A stretch of 12,533 nucleotides of DNA, from positions 1 through 12,533 of the forward strand of contig PSRF01000280.1 of the NCBI GenBank assembly GCA_003175865.1, given 5' to 3'. A program made the position numbers and the translations under genes. The notes under the pieces were generated by a model. It was not told the DNA's origin. It was given only the letters and a program-made list of their open reading frames with translations, and did not search any database. The stretch is from Blastocatellia bacterium. Its GTDB lineage: Bacteria > Acidobacteriota > Blastocatellia > Pyrinomonadales > Pyrinomonadaceae. Positions 7,706-12,533 of the stretch are shown piece by piece. The stretch's first letter is position 1; each line of letters opens with the position of its first letter.

Positions 7706-9547
7706 TTAATTGGTGCGTGGTTTGATTACATCCAGGAGTAGGTCTGGTTTTGTGGGGTCTCGTTCGAGGTGGGGGTAGCGTTCACCACCGTGGTAGTTCA
7801 GACGGTAGGTCATGACGAAGCTACCGTTTTCAACAACTAACTCAATAGGTGCCGTGTCTGTCTTCGCTTTTGCGATCGCATCGTGAAGAACTTCACTGGC
7901 CCACGTGCGGCCGTTGACCGTGAGTATTTTCATACCCGGTGCAAGCCCGGCTTTGAAGCCTTCCAGACTCGGGTTGACGTCCAACACGCTTCCATCTTCC
8001 TTCAGTAACACACCAATCGAGTACATCAAATCCACGCTCTTGCGCGAATGGTCCTGCACGCGGACTTGCGTGTTTGGTTTGTCTGTGTAAACAACTTTCC
8101 AGCCACCACTCGTAATGCCATCAATTGGAGCGTGTGGATTAACGCGGGCGAGGCGCTCAGTCAAAAAAGCGCGCCAGTCAAACGGCATAACTTCATTGAG
8201 CGTGTTTACGACATCGTCGAATGTGTACGGCTTGAGTAGCGGTCCTGTGTCCTGTCCGCCATGAAAGCGGCGACAAAACTCGTCGAGCGAAAGTCTTCCG
8301 TTCGTTCGCTGCCGGATCAACACATCGACATCCAACCAGATCAACGAACTTTCATCGTAATAATCGACACGACGTCTGTAGTTCATCCAGGCCCTCGGAG
8401 ATGGATATGTCAGTTGCACGGCGACAGCTGTATCTACGAGCGGACGCCAGCTCCGGCCGGACTGATATTCGAATTCCGCAGCTACCTCAGCAAACGTCTC
8501 ACGGAAATCTTCTGCACTCCACAAACCGCTTCGCGAAGGTAAGACTCTTCCGAGATATTCAGTTAGTCCCTCATAGACCCAAAGTAGGTCGCCCTTCATT
8601 GGTTGCTCATAATCTGGAGTCGCGAGATCAACCGGCCGTCGATATTTGCCGTTCCAGGAATGGACGTACTCGTGAGACATTAGATCACCGAAATCGAGCA
8701 ACTCGAGTTCATCGCTGAATGCCTTTTCACCAACACCATCTTCGCTTGACTCATGATGCTCGAGTCCTTCGCTGCCCCCGTGACTGCTCAGCGTCAAAAG
8801 GAATTTGTAGCTCCGGTAATGCCGAGCGCCAAATAATGCATACGCTTCCTGTACTAACTTTTTCAGCCCTGCCAGCGTCTCGGTTTTCATCTCGAGAGCG
8901 GGAGTTGTGTCGGCCATAATGTCGACCTCGTGCATTACGCCCGTGGTGGTAAGCGGTACTCTCCGGTAGTGCGCACCGATGATGGCCGGAGAATCGACGA
9001 ACTCCGTGAGAGAGACCTCTTTAAATTGAAGTCCATCTTTGTTTTCACTTACCAATGGCAACGCCGTGGAATATGCCCATCCTGCCGGCAACTTCAGGGT
9101 TGCTCTGACGCTGATAGCATCGCTGGGCATTCCCTCTGGATAAACGAGGAGACGGTTCCACTTGATACGTGCGAGTTTTGCACTTGCGGTGGTCTCAGGT
9201 TGCGAAGCACTGTCGAAGCTGATGTTCAGCAGATTAACGCCCGCCGGAATGTCGCAATGAAAGGCAAACATCTCGACATCATCACGTCGCCAGGGAATTT
9301 GCTGTCCGCCAGCCATTAACTTGAAGTCCACCATGTCATTGATTGGACCGGTGGGAGTGTGTTCACCAGGAATCCACTTCGGATAGAAGAGAGTCAGTGG
9401 CCCAGGTTTGACGGGAATCGTCAATCTGGTGTGAAGCAGGTTGCGTGAAGAATCCGTCGCATCAACAGCAACGGTTATGAGTGTTTGTGCTGAAACGGAA
9501 GTGGAAAATAGCAGCAGCACAAAGACGAAGAATGTTTTAGTTTTCAT
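7706..9547 (-). CDS. Secreted M61-family metallopeptidase with PDZ domain
   Basis: This is a 613-residue zinc peptidase of the glycyl aminopeptidase (M61) family, exported by a Sec signal (MKTKTFFVFVLLLFSTSVSAQ). The N-terminal beta-rich domain holds KWIPGEHTPTGPI (about 57-69), typical of this subgroup. The catalytic domain contains GLEHHES (261-267), the zinc site HEYVH (292-296) with catalytic Glu293, and VYEGLTEY (324-331), where Glu326 is the expected third ligand. A PDZ-like domain (about 511-580) with GLAPGMKILTVNG closes the protein, which is the standard M61 layout. ATG at 9547 is chosen over the upstream TTG at 9604, because the signal peptide begins directly at this Met and the extra 19 residues look unrelated. 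The gene follows the YheT-like hydrolase by 66 bp on the same strand, so co-transcription is possible. The natural substrates are unknown. Confidence 0.93.
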   Translation of the reverse strand: MKTKTFFVFVLLLFSTSVSAQTLITVAVDATDSSRNLLHTRLTIPVKPGPLTLFYPKWIPGEHTPTGPINDMVDFKLMAGGQQIPWRRDDVEMFAFHCDIPAGVNLLNISFDSASQPETTASAKLARIKWNRLLVYPEGMPSDAISVRATLKLPAGWAYSTALPLVSENKDGLQFKEVSLTEFVDSPAIIGAHYRRVPLTTTGVMHEVDIMADTTPALEMKTETLAGLKKLVQEAYALFGARHYRSYKFLLTLSSHGGSEGLEHHESSEDGVGEKAFSDELELLDFGDLMSHEYVHSWNGKYRRPVDLATPDYEQPMKGDLLWVYEGLTEYLGRVLPSRSGLWSAEDFRETFAEVAAEFEYQSGRSWRPLVDTAVAVQLTYPSPRAWMNYRRRVDYYDESSLIWLDVDVLIRQRTNGRLSLDEFCRRFHGGQDTGPLLKPYTFDDVVNTLNEVMPFDWRAFLTERLARVNPHAPIDGITSGGWKVVYTDKPNTQVRVQDHSRKSVDLMYSIGVLLKEDGSVLDVNPSLEGFKAGLAPGMKILTVNGRTWASEVLHDAIAKAKTDTAPIELVVENGSFVMTYRLNYHGGERYPHLERDPTKPDLLLDVIKPRTN

Positions 9548-9613
9548 GGACGATATTGAAACAGGAACTATGGTCCAGCAACAAATCGCAATTAAGGTGG
9601 TCAAGCTAAAAAA

Positions 9614-10708
9614 TTACGGCAGCAACTCCTCCGCGATTTCGCAAAATTCGACCACACGGTTCTCGGCCCAGAAGCGATCGACGTCTCCGTTGGCGTCAGC
9701 GGCGATGAAGGCGACGTGTCCGCCGCGATCTGTTGCGATGACGAGGAGATGAGGATTCTCCACGAACACGGGTTCCCGCATCGGCGCGAACGGAATAAAC
9801 GGATCATCTATCGAGTGAATAATCATGGTCGGGATTCGAACCTTGTCGACAAGTCGGATTGAACTCGATTGAGAGTAGTAGTCATCTGCGTTCTGAAAAC
9901 CGTTAGAAAGTGAGGTGAAGTTCTCGTCGAAGTCGCGAATAGTTTCAATTTGTTCGAGTCGCTTAAGGTCATAAAGATCCGGAAAGAGTTTGTGTTTTGC
10001 GCGGACTCGGGCCTTCATGCTGCGCACAAAATTCTTGTGATATAGCCAGTTCCGTTTGGCCATTATCAGATCAGAACTGTCGCGGAGGTTCACCGATGGC
10101 GACACGACACATGCAGCACGAACTTCAGCGGGAACATTCTCTGCGTATTCGCCGAGAAGTTTGAGAACGAGATTCCCTCCCAGGGAAAATCCAATCAGGT
10201 AAATTCGCTTTAGCTGGTCAAGCGTGATCAGTTCATTGAGCACGCTGCGCAGGTCACTACTCATGCCACCGTGGTATAGGGTTGGCGTCAAGTGTTCTGT
10301 GCCGCCGCAGTTGCGGTAATTGACTCGCACAACATTAAAACCTCCTCGAAACGCTTTGTCTGCCATGGCGATCATGTACACAGACTTGCTTGAGCCTTCC
10401 ATCCCGTGCCAAACAACTACTGTTGGATGGTCGGGTCTTTGTGATTGCCAGCGACAGTGAGCCAGGACTTTCACACCTGGCTCGACTTCGAACAGACGCT
10501 CTTCGTCTTTAGGTTGAGAGAACAGTCTGTAGGCTCTGGGCCATGCGTACGCGGCGAGTGTTTGCGCATGTGCGCCCGAAAAGATTGGATGCGCTTTGAA
10601 TGGTTTCTCAGCGATACGAGCAGAGACTTGTTTGAGGAAGTTTAGATCTCCGGTATCCATACGATCGTTCGAGAGGTTGTGAATGGATTGGACCTTCTCG
10701 TTTATCAT
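9614..10708 (-). CDS. YheT-type alpha/beta-hydrolase
   Basis: This 364-residue cytoplasmic alpha/beta-hydrolase belongs to the YheT/ABHD1-3-like (UPF0017) group. The family's N-terminal mark appears as FSGAHAQTLAAY (43-54). VVVWHGMEGSSKSVY (97-111) gives the oxyanion region, and VNYRNCGGTEHLTPTLYHGG (129-148) is highly typical. The nucleophile elbow is GFSLGGN (Ser175), the acid is probably Asp301 or Asp302 in SIDDPFIPF, and the base is His331 in RGGHVAF. The triad is complete; esterase or lipase-type activity is known for the family, but the substrate is not. The start is uncertain. ATG at 10708 lies inside a repeated 34-bp sequence, so the first ~10 residues are repeat-derived, and ATG at 10660 (MDTGDLNFLK) is a credible alternative. 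Neither start has a clear SD. Confidence 0.93.
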   Translation of the reverse strand: MINEKVQSIHNLSNDRMDTGDLNFLKQVSARIAEKPFKAHPIFSGAHAQTLAAYAWPRAYRLFSQPKDEERLFEVEPGVKVLAHCRWQSQRPDHPTVVVWHGMEGSSKSVYMIAMADKAFRGGFNVVRVNYRNCGGTEHLTPTLYHGGMSSDLRSVLNELITLDQLKRIYLIGFSLGGNLVLKLLGEYAENVPAEVRAACVVSPSVNLRDSSDLIMAKRNWLYHKNFVRSMKARVRAKHKLFPDLYDLKRLEQIETIRDFDENFTSLSNGFQNADDYYSQSSSIRLVDKVRIPTMIIHSIDDPFIPFAPMREPVFVENPHLLVIATDRGGHVAFIAADANGDVDRFWAENRVVEFCEIAEELLP

Positions 10709-10714
10709 TGGTCA
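10681..10714. repeat. 34-bp inverted repeat, left copy
   Basis: Its reverse complement begins TGACCAATGATAAACGAG and matches 11078-11111 at 31 of 34 positions. This copy covers the ATG at 10708 of the hydrolase gene and its first codons. The partner copy overlaps the 5' part of the 58-codon ORF on the other side of the intergenic region. Confidence 0.85.
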
Positions 10715-10739
10715 CTTGAGATTGATTATTTTTTATTTT

Positions 10740-10798
10740 GGGTCTTGGGTCTTCGTCTTGCGAGCTACATTTATCTCGTGAACCAAAGACCAAAGACC
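10740..10798. repeat. Heptamer repeats GGGTCTT and ACCAAAG in inverted arrangement
   Basis: GGGTCTT occurs twice in tandem (10740-10753). ACCAAAG occurs twice followed by ACC (10782-10798). The two blocks are near-complementary (GGTCTTGGGTCTT against AAGACCAAAGACC, 12 of 13), so they could form a stem with a 32-nt loop. The units share the 7-bp period of the ANNAATG units further right. Confidence 0.75.
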
Positions 10799-10806
10799 GC
10801 CTTCAT

Positions 10807-10812
10807 AAAGGA
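10807..10812 (+). promoter_or_regulatory. Shine-Dalgarno of a 42-codon ORF
   Basis: AAAGGA lies 6 nt before the ATG at 10819. The in-frame ATG at 10816 is only 3 nt away, which is too close. This site is the main argument that the small ORF may be translated. Confidence 0.4.
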
Positions 10813-10818
10813 CAAATG

Positions 10819-10947
10819 ATGAATGGTGGATTCAACCTCGAAGTACAAGAGGGAATACCACTCACGGAAGTGAGTGGATGTTCAGATCCTTTCTACACCA
10901 AACGCACCAAAGAAGTTTACGCGCTCGCGAACGATCTTGAAATGTAA
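10819..10947 (+). CDS. Possible small protein, 42 residues
   Basis: This short ORF lies between the hydrolase and POTRA genes, on the opposite strand to both. It begins MNGGFNLEVQEG and ends KRTKEVYALANDLEM, then TAA. A well-placed AAAGGA precedes it. It has no signal peptide or membrane segment and I recognise no domain. Two structured elements fall within it: an 8-bp hairpin (10858-10877) read as PLTEVSG, and the left arm of a perfect 23-bp inverted repeat (10909-10931) read as KEVYALAN. The start codon lies in heptamer-type sequence (ACAAATG ATGAATG), so it could be a chance product of repeats. The open frame continues upstream to a TTG at 10738, but that extension runs through the heptamer repeats and is unlikely to be coding. 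Confidence 0.35.
   Translation: MNGGFNLEVQEGIPLTEVSGCSDPFYTKRTKEVYALANDLEM
10858..10877 (+). ncRNA. Hairpin with 8-bp stem and GGAA loop
   Basis: CCACTCAC (10858-10865) pairs perfectly with GTGAGTGG (10870-10877) around GGAA, a GNRA-class tetraloop that is very stable in RNA when read on the + strand. Read on the - strand the loop would be TTCC, so the signal favours + strand RNA. No T-run follows, so it is not a terminator. It may be part of a structured transcript together with the downstream 23-bp stem. Confidence 0.45.
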
Positions 10948-10983
10948 AACTCAAGTTGCTTTCGCGAGCGCGTAAACTTCTTT
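10909..10983. repeat. Perfect 23-bp inverted repeat with a nested stem
   Basis: The left arm, 10909-10931 (starting AAAGAAGTTTACGCG), and the right arm, 10961-10983 (ending CGCGTAAACTTCTTT), are exactly complementary. The 29-nt spacer contains CTTGA (10936-10940) and TCAAG (10951-10955), which extend the fold. The + arm ends the 42-codon ORF and the - arm ends the 58-codon ORF, both read as KEVYALA. No long T-run follows on either strand, so a classical terminator is doubtful, though a bidirectional transcription end is possible. Confidence 0.9.
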
Positions 10984-11127
10984 CTTGAGCCGCCGGTTAG
11001 AAAGGACTTTAAGAATCCACCAACTGCCGTTTGTGGTATTTAGGGTCCACTTCCAAATTGAATGAACGAATGGCACATGACCAATGATAAATGAGAAGGT
11101 CCAACCCGTTCGGACGATATCGAACAT
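10951..11127 (-). CDS. Possible small protein, 58 residues, coupled to the POTRA gene
   Basis: Its ATG overlaps the TAA of the POTRA gene as TAATG, the standard geometry for termination-reinitiation, so no separate SD is needed. The product begins MFDIVRTGWTFSFIIGHVPF and ends SNRRLKKEVYALAKAT, then TGA. The first ~28 residues are aromatic and hydrophobic and could be one membrane segment; the C-terminus is basic. Part of the N-terminal coding sequence (11058-11111) consists of heptamer repeats and the right copy of the 34-bp inverted repeat, so the ORF could have arisen by chance from repeats. The last codons lie in the 23-bp inverted repeat. I recognise no family. The coupling argues for a gene and the repeat content argues against it. 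Confidence 0.4.
   Translation of the reverse strand: MFDIVRTGWTFSFIIGHVPFVHSIWKWTLNTTNGSWWILKVLSNRRLKKEVYALAKAT
11058..11100 (+). repeat. Degenerate heptamer tandem repeat, consensus ANNAATG
   Basis: Successive 7-bp units are TTGAATG, (A)ACGAATG, GCACATG, ACCAATG, ATAAATG and AGAAGGT. Only one extra base breaks the period. Similar units occur at 10812-10825 (ACAAATG ATGAATG) and, on the other strand, around 10694-10714. The pattern resembles the short heptameric repeats known from some cyanobacteria; the link is inference. Confidence 0.65.
11078..11111. repeat. 34-bp inverted repeat, right copy
   Basis: It begins TGACCAATGATAAATGAG and is the inverted partner of 10681-10714 with three mismatches. 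Together the copies bound a 431-bp region that includes the hairpin and the 23-bp palindrome. I cannot identify a target-site duplication outside them. Confidence 0.85.
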
Positions 11128-12440
11128 TAGTTTGTAAGCTCGAACGTTACGTCGACGGTTAATGTCTGACGATTGGGAGGGGCGGAACTCTTCACGTTTG
11201 GGGCTGGTTTGTTTTGTGCACGACGCTCAAAGTAGAGCGGCCGCAAAATGTCTCCCATCGACTTCTTTGTAAACTCGCGCAGATAGTTCTCATTGAAGAT
11301 GTCGCCTGGTTTCAATTGCCACTGGTCATTGAGTGCCTTGGCTGTGTCTGCTGCAAAACCCTTCAGAATTAATTTGCCCATTCGAAACTGCGGCCCTTCG
11401 ACGACATCGATCTTGTACATAACTTTCTGCGTAGTATCGTCGAACTCGGGGTGTGTTTTTGTTCTGACGAGAAGGTAGCCTTTGCGTCCATAGACTTGAT
11501 GAATTGCGTCCGGCAGCTTGTCTAGTACCAGTCCATTTGCCGTCTGACCCGGCTGCATTCCGATGACAGTGTTCAACTCTGAAGACGTAATTGCGCTGAC
11601 GCCTGACCATTCGGCATGGTCCCACTTGTAAATCAGGCCTTCGTCCACGCCAAGTGTCAGCTCTACACCGGATTTGCACGTCGCGGTCGCTTCGGGTTTT
11701 GCGGCTGAAGGCGCGAAGGCAACTTTGAGCAGACCAAGTTCCCGATAGATCGGAATGAGGTTGTTTGTCGCGAACAAACTCACAAACTTCTGAGAGTAGT
11801 CACTGCCGACCAACTGTTTTGAGCTTTCGAGAAGCTTCGACTCGGCGACATTCTTTGTGCCCGTGTAGTGGATCGTACAGATAGGCATCGGGACACCGAT
11901 AACGCTGAAGATATGCTCCTGAGTTGGGCTATTCGGCGCATCCTGAGAAGCCATATAGTTGACGGTTGCTTCAATCTGATTTTCATGAAGAAATCGTTGC
12001 AGCGCTTTGATAATACGTTCGACAGTGTCGCCGTTATCGGGAGCGGTACCTGTGAAAGATGGGATCTCCCGTTGAACCGCTGCGATCAATTCGGTGTCGG
12101 TGAACCAAATGAAATTGTCGAACACAACACGTGAAGTTTGTACCTTCGCTTCTTCCACTCGAAACGTGATTGTCATTTGATCTTTCACCGTATTCGTGTG
12201 GTAGCCGACGTTCTTAAAAAGACCACTGTCGATCAGACGTTGTGCAGCTGCGTCAGCGGAGGCCTCACTAAATGTGTCACCCAACTTCAGCCCGGTCAGC
12301 GTCTGAACCTCGTCGGTTGTGATTCGGCTCAAACCCTCAAACTCGATTTTGGCAATCTTGAACGTCTGTTGAGCTTGAGCTGAATAGCTGAGAACTAAAA
12401 TGGCGGAAAGAATGGCGGCTATAAGGGGCTTTGTGGTCAT
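11127..12440 (-). CDS. Secreted multi-POTRA protein without a beta-barrel
   Basis: This 437-residue protein has a Sec signal (MTTKPLIAAI, hydrophobic core, cleavage near AQA at 21-23) and then only POTRA-like modules. POTRA1 (about 26-97) is clear: FKIAKIEFEGLSRITTDEV, then LKLGDTFSEASADAAAQRLIDSGLFKNV and ITFRVEE. Further units start near 103, 187 (CTIHYTGTKNVAESKL), 270 (YKWDHAEWSGVSAITSSEL) and 352 (FRMGKLILKGFAADTAKAL). The fourth has the typical LDKLPDAIHQVYGRKGYLLVRTKTHPEF and ends VVEGPQF. BamA also has five POTRA domains, but its ~400-residue C-terminal barrel is absent and the gene ends in TAA right after VDVTFELTN. It probably works in the periplasm as a chaperone or adaptor related to outer-membrane assembly; this is inference. 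It is transcribed towards the 58-codon ORF and the hydrolase gene. Confidence 0.88.
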   Translation of the reverse strand: MTTKPLIAAILSAILVLSYSAQAQQTFKIAKIEFEGLSRITTDEVQTLTGLKLGDTFSEASADAAAQRLIDSGLFKNVGYHTNTVKDQMTITFRVEEAKVQTSRVVFDNFIWFTDTELIAAVQREIPSFTGTAPDNGDTVERIIKALQRFLHENQIEATVNYMASQDAPNSPTQEHIFSVIGVPMPICTIHYTGTKNVAESKLLESSKQLVGSDYSQKFVSLFATNNLIPIYRELGLLKVAFAPSAAKPEATATCKSGVELTLGVDEGLIYKWDHAEWSGVSAITSSELNTVIGMQPGQTANGLVLDKLPDAIHQVYGRKGYLLVRTKTHPEFDDTTQKVMYKIDVVEGPQFRMGKLILKGFAADTAKALNDQWQLKPGDIFNENYLREFTKKSMGDILRPLYFERRAQNKPAPNVKSSAPPNRQTLTVDVTFELTN

Positions 12441-12533
12441 TCTTTGTGACGGAAGGTGAACTAAGGTTTTATTGAAACGAGTGTATCTTAGTATCGGAAC
12501 AGTAGCGAAGCGAGTGACAATTTGTAGGGGCGG
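12441..12533. other. Upstream region of the POTRA gene
   Basis: On the - strand TTGTCA is followed after 19 bp by GATACT, a weak promoter-like pair whose spacing is too long to be convincing. No strong SD precedes the ATG at 12440. I see nothing else in it. Confidence 0.3.

Noticed and set aside
9548..9604. Longer start (TTG at 9604) for the M61 peptidase
   Set aside because: The internal ATG at 9547 begins a textbook signal peptide; the extra 19 residues would sit before it and are not like an export signal.
10738..10818. Upstream extension of the 42-codon + strand ORF to a TTG
   Set aside because: The extension runs through the GGGTCTT/ACCAAAG repeats and has no SD, while the ATG at 10819 has a well-spaced AAAGGA.
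10909..10983. The 23-bp palindrome as an ordinary intrinsic terminator
   Set aside because: No run of T follows the stem on either strand and the 29-nt spacer is large, unlike the clear terminator at 7663.
10681..11111. CRISPR array or insertion sequence in the repeat-rich gap
   Set aside because: The repeats are not regularly spaced with unique spacers, and there is no transposase ORF.

Overview
The window looks like a chromosomal stretch from a Gram-negative, mid-G+C bacterium, most likely an acidobacterium of the Blastocatellia/Pyrinomonadales type. That assignment is inferred from the mix of genes and not from a marker gene: a long SMC, an Agl23-like membrane protein, secreted M61 peptidase and POTRA proteins, and a PhnB-like VOC protein. 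There are no rRNA, tRNA, CRISPR or transposase genes.

Left block (1-7691, + strand). The 3' end of a polytopic membrane protein overlaps an Agl23/TIGR03663-type GT-C membrane protein, so these two are probably co-translated. A 210-bp gap follows. It carries a near-consensus sigma70 promoter (TTGACA-N18-TATAGT) and a leader stem-loop in front of smc. The smc gene encodes the condensin ATPase and has an unusual ~80-residue acidic, low-complexity insertion in its N-terminal head. It overlaps by 4 bp (GTGA) a secreted protein of unknown function. A separately expressed VOC-fold protein closes the block at a strong intrinsic terminator (GGGCGGCC stem).

Right block (7706-12440, - strand). In transcription order this holds a secreted five-POTRA-like protein without a beta-barrel, then a 58-codon ORF starting on its stop codon (TAATG), then a structured intergenic region, a YheT-type alpha/beta hydrolase, and a secreted M61 metallopeptidase with a C-terminal PDZ domain. 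The VOC and M61 genes converge on the terminator.

The most unusual part is 10681-11111. It is bounded by 34-bp inverted repeats (31/34 identical), contains degenerate heptamer repeats (consensus roughly ANNAATG, plus ACCAAAG and GGGTCTT runs), an 8-bp hairpin with a GGAA loop, and a perfect 23-bp inverted repeat. The two arms of that 23-bp repeat form the 3' ends of two converging small ORFs, and both are read as KEVYALA. It may be a small non-autonomous repeat element, a structured RNA locus, or a pair of small genes.
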